Source: Methylococcaceae bacterium (GTDB lineage: Bacteria > Pseudomonadota > Gammaproteobacteria > Methylococcales > Methylomonadaceae). From it: 12,116 nucleotides of DNA. The DNA is taken from NCBI GenBank assembly GCA_030618325.1, contig JAUXDP010000074.1, positions 1-12,116 of the forward strand. The letters run 5' to 3'. Made by a program: the position numbers and the translations under genes. This document shows, one piece after another, positions 1 to 6,792 of this stretch. The notes under the pieces are model-generated. The model was not told where the DNA came from. It was given only the letters and a program-made list of their open reading frames with translations, and did no database searches. The stretch's first letter is position 1, and every line of letters begins with the position of its first letter.

Positions 1-414
1 ATTGGCGCAATGCGAAAAGTGCAGTCACAAAGTACTTCTAACCCGACATCTATCTCTCAAGTTGCTGCTGAAGCCGCGTTGACACAGGACCAAACTTGCA
101 TTCAAACTATGCTGGTTGAATTTAAAAAGCGGCATGACTTCGTTGTTAATGAATTAAACTCTATTCCTGGGATTGACTGTTTAAGCACAGATGGCACTTT
201 TTATGTCTTCCCCAATGTTGAAAAAATGCTGGAGAAGCTACCGGGAATTAATGATGATCTGGCGTTTGCCGAATATTTGATTGAAAAGGCGGGTGTAGCG
301 CTGGTTCCAGGAACTGCTTTTGGCTGTCCAGGACATATCCGGATTTCTATCGCTACCAGTATGGAGAATCTGGAAAAAGCGTTGGCTAGAATCAAACAGG
401 CTGCCGAAAGTTAA
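1..414 (+). CDS. Aspartate aminotransferase-like PLP enzyme, 3' part only
   Basis: This is the C-terminal part of a pyridoxal-phosphate-dependent class I aminotransferase, probably an aspartate aminotransferase of the bacterial subgroup that uses 2-oxoglutarate as amino acceptor. The frame is open to the left edge (it reads I-G-A before the first Met at 10), so that Met is internal and the start and PLP-lysine region lie outside. Visible family marks are QSQSTSNPTSISQ near the start, DGTFYVFPN in the middle, and ALVPGTAFGCPGHIRIS near the end. The Arg of HIRIS (340-342) matches the conserved arginine that binds the substrate alpha-carboxylate. The C-terminus (SMENLEKALARI) is normal for the family, so the 3' end is intact. 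It is the only plus-strand gene and converges on the neighbouring locus, so it is probably housekeeping and functionally unrelated. The exact amino acid substrate is inferred. Confidence 0.9.
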   Translation: MGAMRKVQSQSTSNPTSISQVAAEAALTQDQTCIQTMLVEFKKRHDFVVNELNSIPGIDCLSTDGTFYVFPNVEKMLEKLPGINDDLAFAEYLIEKAGVALVPGTAFGCPGHIRISIATSMENLEKALARIKQAAES

Positions 415-441
415 CTGAATTTTCCGAATTCATAAAATGAA

Positions 442-465
442 AAAGGCCGTATTAATACGGCCTTT
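442..465. terminator. Bidirectional intrinsic terminator between convergent genes
   Basis: A perfect inverted repeat has arms AAAGGCCGTATT (442-453) and AATACGGCCTTT (454-465). The GC-rich core is GGCCGTAT/ATACGGCC, with A-runs on one side and T-runs on the other in both orientations. It lies 27 bases after the aminotransferase stop and 24 bases beyond the stop of the minus-strand VPLP-CTERM gene. This is the usual place for a hairpin that ends both transcripts. The T-tract is short (TTTCC on the plus strand), so efficiency is uncertain. Confidence 0.85.
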
Positions 466-489
466 CCTAATTTCAGGGCAACCTTAAAT

Positions 490-1119
490 TCAACTTTTCT
501 GGCGACGTCTTAAACCAGCCAGACCAAATAACCCGCTAAACAATAAGAATGCTGCAGAAGGAAGAGGAACTGGAGCAAATTCATCTGAATCTATGGTGAA
601 TTCAAACGAGTCACCTGCCGATAAACCTCCCGCACCGGTAAAATCAAAGGTTAACCAGCGATAAAGATCACCTTCCGGCCCTGAAGATCCAGCAAGTTTT
701 ACTGGACCGGTAAACTCAGTGTCCCCAGGGCCAGAATTTTTAAAAAAACCTGCTTCTGAACCTTCTGTGCCTTCAACATCAAAAATAAACTCCTTATCAA
801 AAACTGCATTTGCACCAAATGCATCAAACTGAACAGTATAAACTGAAGCTGAAGAATTATTAGTGAACATCCAAACTCCTCCACGAGTATCTGTCCCTGA
901 GTACTGTAACTCCCAACCAGAAGCTGTAGCAGATACTCCATCCCATTTAGCCGTTGAGGTACCATCCACAGTCACTTCCATACCGACCATGTCTGAACTA
1001 TCAATTTTGTGCTGGATGATCTCTTTAATTATTTCATCTGAATCAACTGTTACTGCAAAAGCACTGGTAATATTAAACCCCAAAAAAACCAGAAAAAACA
1101 ACTTATAATATATTTTCAT
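490..1119 (-). CDS. VPLP-CTERM (PEP-CTERM variant) sorted surface protein
   Basis: This 209-residue exported protein has an exosortase-recognition tail. Residues 1-22 form a signal peptide (MKIYYK, hydrophobic core, AFA cleavage site). The mature part (about 23-180) is rich in Gly, Ser, Thr, Asp and aromatic residues and looks like a beta-rich domain; I recognise no family for it. The C-terminus is a tripartite sorting signal: VPLPSA at 184-189, a hydrophobic helix (AAFLLFSGLFGLAGL), then the basic tail RRRQKS. This matches the VPLPA-type PEP-CTERM signal, which is cleaved at the inner membrane by an exosortase before the protein reaches the surface or extracellular matrix. A matching exosortase is encoded at 10945-12116. 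The ATG has an AAGGA ribosome binding site 8 bases upstream. The gene lies 62 bases after the retention-module gene on the same strand, so the two may share a transcript. The sorting call is secure; the role of the mature domain is unknown. Confidence 0.88.
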   Translation of the reverse strand: MKIYYKLFFLVFLGFNITSAFAVTVDSDEIIKEIIQHKIDSSDMVGMEVTVDGTSTAKWDGVSATASGWELQYSGTDTRGGVWMFTNNSSASVYTVQFDAFGANAVFDKEFIFDVEGTEGSEAGFFKNSGPGDTEFTGPVKLAGSSGPEGDLYRWLTFDFTGAGGLSAGDSFEFTIDSDEFAPVPLPSAAFLLFSGLFGLAGLRRRQKS

Positions 1120-1181
1120 AATGCTATTCCTTTTTCTCCATGGACTCTTAGCCCAAATAAAATAAAACCCGTACTTCCCTG

Positions 1182-2792
1182 TTATAAAATATCAACAGGC
1201 AGAGTATCCAGGTCTTGTGAAACAAATGAATTTATTGGTAATACTGCAACTGCGGCATCGACACTAAAACTTGTAAAATCAGAGCCAGATGTACTGGCAA
1301 AAATCTCCTGGGGCTGCTCTAAAAATGAAATACCAACGCTTTCCAAAGCAGAAGAAGTAAATCCTCCACTACCATTATCAACCGTTGTTTCGATTATAAG
1401 AGAGACACTCGTATCAATATTTTCCATTGGAATAACTGATAAGATAAAAGAAACTTCCTCTCCCGCCAATGCTCCCATTACTTCAACAGTAACTTCCCAT
1501 GTATCATCGGGCGATTGCGTCGGCCCACCTGCAAAATTGACTTGATAATTCGCATCCAGATCAACTACTTTAGCATCTTGAGTGAATAACCAATCTGATT
1601 TGCTAAGATCAATATTTTCCGGAAAGCCCTTGATTGTAACCGAGGTGACTGCATCTTGTTCTGATGGTGCTACTCTAAAACCTAACCATTTCGATGAATC
1701 GCCATCAACAAGTTCAGGGGCGCCTTCAACAAACTCTTCATTGAGCGTAAAAACACTTGTCTCAGGAGGCATTACTGACTCATCTTCATCAAAAGAGATA
1801 GCAATAGTTTTTTCTTCTGATGAGGTAAACCCTCCGCTGCTATTATCAACCGTCGCTTCTACTTCAAGAGTCACTTCCGGCGCAACATTATCCATCGGTA
1901 TAACCGATAGGATAAAAGAAACTTCCTCTCCCGGTAATGCGCCTACGACTTCAACAGTAACTTCCCATGTATTATCTGAAGATTGAGTCGGACCGCTGAC
2001 AAAGTTAATTTGATAATTGGCATCTTGATCAACAACTTTTGCATCGGCTGCGATCAACCAGTCTGATTCACTGGGATTTGTATTTTCAGGAAATCCCTTA
2101 ATAGTGATTGAGGTGACAGTATCCTGTTCTGAGGGTGCAAGTCTAAAACCTAACCATTTTGAGGAGTCGCCATCAGTAAGTTCTGGCCCACCTTCAACAA
2201 AGTCCTCACTAAGGGTGAAAATCTCGCAATTTTTAAGGGACGGAGGTTCAACAGGAACGATTCCAGAGTCCCCTGCAATTCCGGCTCCTTGTATTCGCTG
2301 CGGCTCCAAGATTAACTCAGGGAGAATCTCTGTAAAATCAACACCTATGCCATTGGTTTCAAAACCGCTAATGGGCGTCATTCTTGGCTCAGCATATTCG
2401 ACCTGGATAATATTGAACCCATCATCTTCACCAGCACCTGCAACCGATCCCCCGCCTGCAGCCGGTGCTTCCAAATCTACTGTGGGATCAAAGTTTTTAT
2501 TTTGTAACAAAGCAGCTTGGGTAGCCTGTACCTCCTCTTCGGGAGAAACGTCTTTTGGCTTGATATCGAAATCTAGATTTAATATTCCGTCATCCAATAT
2601 GGATTGCGCATTTCGGCCCAGATCCATCACTAGGCCATCGGCGTATTCGATAGCAACAGTCCCGGAATCTCCAGAGACTACTTGCTCATCAATAAAGACT
2701 CGATCGCCAATATTCAATACCCTTTCTGTGCCATCAGTGGCTATTGCTTTAACCACTCCAGTCAATGAAATTACAATTCCGGTGTTTGTCAT
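1182..2792 (-). CDS. LapA-type retention-module surface protein with two tandem repeats
   Basis: This 536-residue protein has no classical signal peptide. Residues 1 to about 150 match the N-terminal retention module of LapA-family type I secreted adhesins: a small beta domain (VISLTGVVKAIATDG, LNIGDRVFIDEQVVSG, IEYADGLVMDLGRNA), a helical stretch with EEEVQATQAALL, a P-A-A-G-G-G linker (110-115), and the closing ISGFETNGIGVDF. In LapA this module stays in the outer-membrane TolC-like pore until LapG cuts at a di-alanine site; A111-A112 sits at the equivalent place. Residues 191-334 and 347-490 are two copies of one beta-rich repeat with many conserved acidic residues. The last 45 residues end in VSQDLDTLPVDIL. 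No RTX nonapeptides or von Willebrand domain are present, so it is far smaller than classical LapA. The ATG follows a strong AGGAGG. Surface retention is inferred; the transporter and protease are not in this window. Confidence 0.8.
   Translation of the reverse strand: MTNTGIVISLTGVVKAIATDGTERVLNIGDRVFIDEQVVSGDSGTVAIEYADGLVMDLGRNAQSILDDGILNLDFDIKPKDVSPEEEVQATQAALLQNKNFDPTVDLEAPAAGGGSVAGAGEDDGFNIIQVEYAEPRMTPISGFETNGIGVDFTEILPELILEPQRIQGAGIAGDSGIVPVEPPSLKNCEIFTLSEDFVEGGPELTDGDSSKWLGFRLAPSEQDTVTSITIKGFPENTNPSESDWLIAADAKVVDQDANYQINFVSGPTQSSDNTWEVTVEVVGALPGEEVSFILSVIPMDNVAPEVTLEVEATVDNSSGGFTSSEEKTIAISFDEDESVMPPETSVFTLNEEFVEGAPELVDGDSSKWLGFRVAPSEQDAVTSVTIKGFPENIDLSKSDWLFTQDAKVVDLDANYQVNFAGGPTQSPDDTWEVTVEVMGALAGEEVSFILSVIPMENIDTSVSLIIETTVDNGSGGFTSSALESVGISFLEQPQEIFASTSGSDFTSFSVDAAVAVLPINSFVSQDLDTLPVDIL
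1323..1754 (-). repeat. Tandem protein repeat, copy 2 (residues 347-490)
   Basis: This is the second copy of a repeat of about 144 residues in the retention-module protein, offset by 156 residues (468 bases) from copy 1. Shared blocks include DGDSSKWLGFR, APSEQD, TIKGFPEN, DAKVV, TWEVTVEV, GEEVSFILSVIPM and SGGFTSS. By eye there are about 38 differences over about 143 aligned residues. Most are conservative, which suggests an old duplication or two copies under the same constraint. Confidence 0.9.
1791..2222 (-). repeat. Tandem protein repeat, copy 1 (residues 191-334)
   Basis: This is the first copy of the repeat, starting at IFTLSEDFVEGGPEL directly after the retention-module linker and ending near EEKTIAISF. 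A 12-residue acidic, proline-containing linker (FDEDESVMPPETS region) joins it to copy 2. Alternating hydrophobic residues, frequent Asp/Glu and no cysteines in the repeat suggest an Ig-like or cadherin-like extracellular beta sandwich, possibly calcium-binding. The fold is inferred and no named family was recognised. Confidence 0.88.
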
Positions 2793-2798
2793 TTTGAA

Positions 2799-2804
2799 CC
2801 TCCT
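2799..2804 (-). promoter_or_regulatory. Strong Shine-Dalgarno of the retention-module gene
   Basis: The minus strand reads AGGAGG followed by six bases (TTCAAA) and the ATG at 2792. This is a near-ideal ribosome binding site. It fixes the start so that the retention module begins directly at residue 1 with no signal peptide, as expected for a type I secretion substrate. Confidence 0.85.
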
Positions 2805-3014
2805 GTAGCTGAAATAATTGGAAAATTCTTACTTCGATTTTAAATAACTATCCCACAATATAAATCTATTGCTAGTGTAATAATACTAGAACTATATTCG
2901 TTCGCTCTCTATAAAAAATAGCTGAGCAATCAAACAGTCACTATTAGCTCGCTTTGTCAGTAACAAACTGCCTATAGAAAACAAGTTAAATTGCGGCAAA
3001 TAACAATGATATAT

Positions 3015-3052
3015 TACCATAATGCCTCATATAACATAGTGGAATTATGGTA
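3015..3052. repeat. 9-bp perfect inverted repeat in the intergenic region
   Basis: The arms TACCATAAT (3015-3023) and ATTATGGTA (3044-3052) are exact reverse complements separated by 20 bases, giving half-site centres 29 bases apart. It lies about 220-260 bases upstream of the retention-module start. It could be an operator with two half-sites, or just chance in AT-rich DNA. There is no T-run, so it is not a terminator. Confidence 0.5.
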
Positions 3053-3232
3053 CGCTCTAGATCTGAGAGTTAAATACTGCTTTTATGGTTAAGCGCTCCC
3101 CATTTAGGGCGAGTATTTTGTGAAGGGGTAAGTTATGAAACAGCAGCAATAGCAAGCTATGTCCATGCCTTACAACAACAGTCTAAGAATCTGAGGAAGT
3201 AGGAGCAAATGATGCACCTACATCACATTAAC

Positions 3233-4108
3233 CTAAAGAGATAGGGTTTTTAAATAAGCTTTAAAGTCATTTTTTAATTCTGGATGGAGCAGCCCATGTT
3301 CGATTGTTGCTATTAAATAACCAAGCTTTGAGCCACAATCGTACCGAGTTCCTGCAAACTCGTACGCTAACACTGGCTCATCCTGTAATAATGCAGATAT
3401 GGCATCTGTCAATTGAATTTCACCGCCCGCACCTTTGCCAGTTTTCTCGATTTTATCAAAAATTGCTGGGGTCAAAATATACCGGCCAACTACTCCCAGA
3501 TTTGATGGAGCCTCTGATGGCTCAGGTTTTTCTACGATTGTTTCAACCCTGCCTAGGGTCTTGGAAATTTCTGTAGTCGCCACAATCCCATATTTTTTAG
3601 TTTCTGATGGCTCTACTCTTTCTGTACCTAAAATACTGCATTGTTCCTTTTGAAAAAGCGCTGTCATTTGCGCCATGCACCCTTGCCCTGGGTTCTCTAT
3701 TAAATCATCAGCAAGAATAACAGCAAAAGGTTCATCATTCACCAATGGTTTTGCACAATATACAGCGTGCCCAAGACCCAAAGCCTCAGCCTGACGAATA
3801 AATACACAAGAAATATTTGCAGGTACAATATCTTGAACCAACTTTAAAGTTTCTGTTTTACCTCGCTCTTCTAGCTCTTTTTCTAATTCATAAGCTTTAT
3901 CGAAATGATCCGTTATCGCCGTTTTGTTTCTACCGGTAACAAAAATCATGGTGTCGATTCCAGCTGATACGGCCTCTTCAACCGCATATTGGATCAACGG
4001 TTTATCGACTACCGGTAACATTTCTTTAGGGCTGGCCTTAGTCGCTGGTAAAAATCTTGTACCTAATCCAGCAACTGGAAAAACTGCTTTTTTTACTAAC
4101 TGTTTCAT
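3233..4108 (-). CDS. galU: UTP-glucose-1-phosphate uridylyltransferase
   Basis: This cytoplasmic enzyme makes UDP-glucose and pyrophosphate from UTP and glucose 1-phosphate, supplying glucose units for polysaccharide and, through GalE, galactose units. Its 291 residues are close to the usual GalU length of about 300. Visible motifs are the nucleotide-binding signature GLGTRFLPATK (14-24) with SPKEMLP after it, QAEALGLGHAV (106-116), ILADDLI (131-137), VEKP (192-195), GGEIQLTDAI (228-237) and RYDCGSKLGY (255-264). The set is complete and no catalytic block is missing. The ATG at 4108 has only a weak AG-rich ribosome site (AGATAAAG) but places the Rossmann-like beta strand at the expected distance. 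It lies 27 bases after manC on the same strand, so the two are probably co-transcribed as the last genes of the polysaccharide operon. Confidence 0.95.
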   Translation of the reverse strand: MKQLVKKAVFPVAGLGTRFLPATKASPKEMLPVVDKPLIQYAVEEAVSAGIDTMIFVTGRNKTAITDHFDKAYELEKELEERGKTETLKLVQDIVPANISCVFIRQAEALGLGHAVYCAKPLVNDEPFAVILADDLIENPGQGCMAQMTALFQKEQCSILGTERVEPSETKKYGIVATTEISKTLGRVETIVEKPEPSEAPSNLGVVGRYILTPAIFDKIEKTGKGAGGEIQLTDAISALLQDEPVLAYEFAGTRYDCGSKLGYLIATIEHGLLHPELKNDFKAYLKTLSL

Positions 4109-4135
4109 CTTTATCTAACTATATAAAAATACGAA

Positions 4136-5548
4136 TTATTTAGAATCCTCGAGCCTACCATATTTATCTTCATAGCGAACAATGTCATCTTCTCCCAGAT
4201 AGCTTCCGGATTGAACTTCAACTATTTCTAAAGGGATAACTCCAGGATTTTCTAGACAATGCACTGTACCTAGCGGAATATAAATAGATTCATTCTCAGA
4301 GAGTAATATCTTTTCCTCAGCTTTTGTTACCAAAGCCGTTCCTTTAACAACTATCCAATGCTCGGCACGGTGATGATGTTTTTGTACCGATAATTTTGCA
4401 CCTGGTTTTACTACGATGAGTTTAGTCAGATATCTCTCCCCCTCATCAACCGAGTCATAATGACCCCAGGGGCGATATACTTTCCTATGCCATTTTGATT
4501 CCTTACGGGCCATGGAATTAAGTCTATCGACAATCGTTTTTACTTCCTGGACACGATCTTTGGGCGCTACCATAACGGCATCATCGGTTTCAACAATCAC
4601 TAAATCTTGTACCCCGATAGTTGCAACTAACCTGCCTTCAGCATGTACGAAGGAATTACTGGTATCTACCGCTAATACATCACCATGAATAGCGTTACCA
4701 CTAGCATCTTTTTGGGTGACATCCCATAAAGCAGACCAAGACCCAACATCATTCCAACCTGCATCAAGGGGAATAACCACGGCTTGCTCAGTTTTTTCCA
4801 TTACTGCATAGTCTATTGAATCAGCGGGACATTCTGAGAAAATATCCTTATCCAAGCGAGTGAAATCTAAATCTTTTTTTGCGGCTGAAAATGCCTTTTG
4901 GCAACTGGCCAACATTTCCGGATTGAATTTTTCCAACTCCTCCAAATATCGTCTTGCTTTAAAAGCAAACATGCCACTATTCCAAAAATAATCACCAGAG
5001 TTAATATATTCAGTTGCCGTAGCTAAATCTGGTTTTTCTACAAATGCAGCGACATCGAAAGCTTCCCCACTAATTTCTTTTCCACGTTTTATATAGCCAT
5101 AACCAGTTTCTGGGCCTGTTGGAACAATACCAAAAGTCACTAAATTTCCAGCCTCTGCCATCACTTCAGCCTGATTCACCGCTACCTGAAACGCCACCTC
5201 ATCATCAATGACATGATCTGCAGGTAAAATTAATAAGATATCTTCGTCTGAAGCAGCAGCAAGAGCCGCCATGGCAACAGCCGGTGCGGTATTTTTTCCT
5301 ATCGGTTCAAGAATAATCGCAGAAGCCTTACAGCCGATTTCCCGTAATTGCTCTGCCATCATAAATCGATGATCTTCATTGCAAATTGCTATGGGAGCTT
5401 GCAAACTAGTGATACCATCAAGACGATTCAAGGTTTGCTGAACCATCGTTTTATCACTAACCAACGGCAAAAACTGTTTGGGGTGATATCCTCGTGAAAG
5501 TGGCCAAAGACGAGTCCCTGACCCACCCGATAATATTACTGGTATCAT
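4136..5548 (-). CDS. manC: Mannose-1-phosphate guanylyltransferase / mannose-6-phosphate isomerase
   Basis: This bifunctional sugar-nucleotide enzyme of the ManC/AlgA/XanB type makes GDP-mannose from mannose 1-phosphate and, through its C-terminal domain, can interconvert fructose 6-phosphate and mannose 6-phosphate. The N-terminal nucleotidyltransferase domain shows VILSGGSGTRLWPLSR (4-19) with HPKQF (22-26), LPADH (108-112), FVEKPDLATA (169-178) and FWNSGMF (188-194). The C-terminal cupin (about 355-465) begins at RPWGHY (359-364) and carries the metal-binding QKHHHRAEHW (389-398) and GTVH (427-430), as in type II phosphomannose isomerases. Its 470 residues are the usual full length. An AAGGA lies upstream of the ATG. 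A 165-base gap separates it from galE, so an internal promoter is possible, but galU follows closely. GDP-mannose suggests a mannose-containing (or GDP-mannose-derived) exopolysaccharide. Confidence 0.93.
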   Translation of the reverse strand: MIPVILSGGSGTRLWPLSRGYHPKQFLPLVSDKTMVQQTLNRLDGITSLQAPIAICNEDHRFMMAEQLREIGCKASAIILEPIGKNTAPAVAMAALAAASDEDILLILPADHVIDDEVAFQVAVNQAEVMAEAGNLVTFGIVPTGPETGYGYIKRGKEISGEAFDVAAFVEKPDLATATEYINSGDYFWNSGMFAFKARRYLEELEKFNPEMLASCQKAFSAAKKDLDFTRLDKDIFSECPADSIDYAVMEKTEQAVVIPLDAGWNDVGSWSALWDVTQKDASGNAIHGDVLAVDTSNSFVHAEGRLVATIGVQDLVIVETDDAVMVAPKDRVQEVKTIVDRLNSMARKESKWHRKVYRPWGHYDSVDEGERYLTKLIVVKPGAKLSVQKHHHRAEHWIVVKGTALVTKAEEKILLSENESIYIPLGTVHCLENPGVIPLEIVEVQSGSYLGEDDIVRYEDKYGRLEDSK

Positions 5549-5713
5549 TGATAGTAATTCCTTAATTTAGAGTGACTCTCAGCTCACGCCTGATTTTCGC
5601 GATTACGGCTTCAAATTTCTCATTTTTAAGCACAAACTGTGCGTTTTATTTTATAACCCACAAAAATCAGACACAACCCAGACAGTCACAAGGCCATGCT
5701 GAATAGTTGCAAT

Positions 5714-6772
5714 TTAGAGCTCATTGAAACCTTGGGGATTTTTTTCCTGCCACCGCCAGCTATCCAGAATCATATCCTGTAAGTTTTTTTCAGCCTTCCA
5801 GACAAGTTCCTGTTCTGCCTTTTCAGGGTTTGCGTAACATTGTGCAATATCCCCCGGACGACGCGAAACAATTTTATAATTGACTGTTTTCCCCGTAGCT
5901 TCGGAAAATGTATTGACCATCTCCAATACACTATAACCATTCCCTGTACCCAAATTATAGGCAGTACATCCACCTTGAGAAAAACGATCACCTTGTAATG
6001 CTTCAAGTGCTTTTAGATGGCCTTTGGCTAGATCAACAACATGAATATAATCACGAACTCCGGTTCCATCCGGCGTAGCATAATCATCACCAAACACGGA
6101 AAGCTGCTCTAATTTTCCTACGGCTACCTGAGAAATATAAGGCATTAGGTTATTAGGAATACCATTCGGGTCCTCTCCAATTAAACCGCTAGAATGTGCT
6201 CCTACAGGATTAAAATAACGTAATAGTGCTATTTTCCAGGGGTTTTCATTATTAATTAACTCATCTGATGCTGAAAGATCTCGTAGAATTTCTTCTATCA
6301 TCAACTTTGACCGACCGTAGGGATTCGTTGCTGACAAGGGAAAGTCCTCAGTAATAGGGACTGATTGTGGATCGCCATAAACGGTTGCAGAAGAACTGAA
6401 TACCAACTCTCTAACACCTGCTTCAGCCATAACTTCAGTTAATACTAATGTACCGTAGACATTATTATTATAATAATTTAAAGGCTGCTGACATGATTCC
6501 CCTACAGCTTTTAACCCTGCAAAATGTATGACCGCTTGGATATCATAATCTGAAAAAACTTTTTGCATAGACGATCGATCGCGAATATCAATTTGCAAAA
6601 AATCTACGGTTTTTTGTGTTATCTGTCCGACTCGGCGTAACGCTTCCTGTTGACTATTTTGTAAATTATCGACAACAACGACATCGTTACCCCCTTTAAG
6701 CAACTCAATACAGGTGTGACTGCCAATATAACCAGCGCCACCCGTAACTAAAATACGGTTTCCAGCTTTCAA
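5714..6772 (-). CDS. galE: UDP-glucose 4-epimerase
   Basis: This NAD-dependent short-chain dehydrogenase-type epimerase interconverts UDP-glucose and UDP-galactose in the cytoplasm. The N-terminal Rossmann motif is GGAGYIG (11-17) with SHT after it. HFAGLKAVGES (83-93), SSSATVYG (126-133) and the catalytic YxxxK (Y152, K156 in NPYGRSK) are present, as are the substrate-side blocks LRYFNPVGAH and VRDYIHVVDLA and the late GTGNGYSV. Its 352 residues are slightly longer than the E. coli enzyme (338). The start codon is TTG: AGGAG at 6781-6785 lies 8 bases upstream and no in-frame ATG occurs before the Rossmann motif. The gene begins 20 bases after the TPR lipoprotein gene, which implies co-transcription. 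With GalU it would feed UDP-galactose to the locus. Epimerases of this family may also accept N-acetylated sugars, which cannot be excluded here. Confidence 0.94.
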   Translation of the reverse strand: MKAGNRILVTGGAGYIGSHTCIELLKGGNDVVVVDNLQNSQQEALRRVGQITQKTVDFLQIDIRDRSSMQKVFSDYDIQAVIHFAGLKAVGESCQQPLNYYNNNVYGTLVLTEVMAEAGVRELVFSSSATVYGDPQSVPITEDFPLSATNPYGRSKLMIEEILRDLSASDELINNENPWKIALLRYFNPVGAHSSGLIGEDPNGIPNNLMPYISQVAVGKLEQLSVFGDDYATPDGTGVRDYIHVVDLAKGHLKALEALQGDRFSQGGCTAYNLGTGNGYSVLEMVNTFSEATGKTVNYKIVSRRPGDIAQCYANPEKAEQELVWKAEKNLQDMILDSWRWQEKNPQGFNEL

Positions 6773-6780
6773 ATCTCTGT

Positions 6781-6785
6781 CTCCT
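6781..6785 (-). promoter_or_regulatory. Shine-Dalgarno that decides the TTG start of galE
   Basis: The minus strand reads AGGAG, eight bases (ACAGAGAT), then TTG at 6772. The site overlaps the short spacer after the TPR gene stop. Because the next in-frame Met is deep inside the fold (residue 69), this site is the main evidence for the non-ATG start. Confidence 0.75.
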
Positions 6786-6792
6786 GCAATAA

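Larger units (their letters stand above)
2793..3232. other. 440-base intergenic region without a convincing gene
   Basis: This AT-rich gap separates the end of galU from the start of the retention-module gene, both on the minus strand. It must hold the promoter of the retention-module gene if that gene is not read from the upstream operon, but I cannot pick out a convincing sigma-70 or sigma-54 promoter. It contains a 9-bp inverted repeat (3015-3052), a weaker 5-bp one (CTAGT at 2872-2876 with ACTAG at 2885-2889), and only very short reading frames. No clear intrinsic terminator follows galU, so readthrough is possible. Confidence 0.6.

Noticed and set aside
1120..1181. Frameshift or truncation joining the retention-module gene to the VPLP-CTERM gene
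   Set aside because: Each gene has its own stop, start and ribosome site, and the VPLP-CTERM protein has its own signal peptide, so they are separate genes.
2104..2808. Long plus-strand frame opposite the retention-module gene
   Set aside because: It is a Ser/Pro/Thr-rich shadow of the real minus-strand gene, which has a strong ribosome site, recognisable domains and repeats.
3135..3152. A five-codon reading frame (M-K-Q-Q-Q) on the plus strand behind an AAGGGG-like site
   Set aside because: It is too short, has no plus-strand gene after it that it could lead into, and low-complexity Gln codons are likely by chance.
3074..3208. Open plus-strand frame that could be a remnant of a transposase or other gene
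   Set aside because: Only about 43 codons without a start or a recognisable motif; I could not tie it to any family.
5630..5642. Small hairpin GCACAAACTGTGC in the galE-manC gap
   Set aside because: The stem is only 5 bp and is not followed by a T-run on the transcribed (minus) strand, so it is not a convincing terminator.
5650..5676. Possible minus-strand promoter (TTGTGT, 15 bases, TATAAA) in the galE-manC gap
   Set aside because: The spacer is shorter than normal and the -35 box is poor; such matches are expected by chance in AT-rich DNA.
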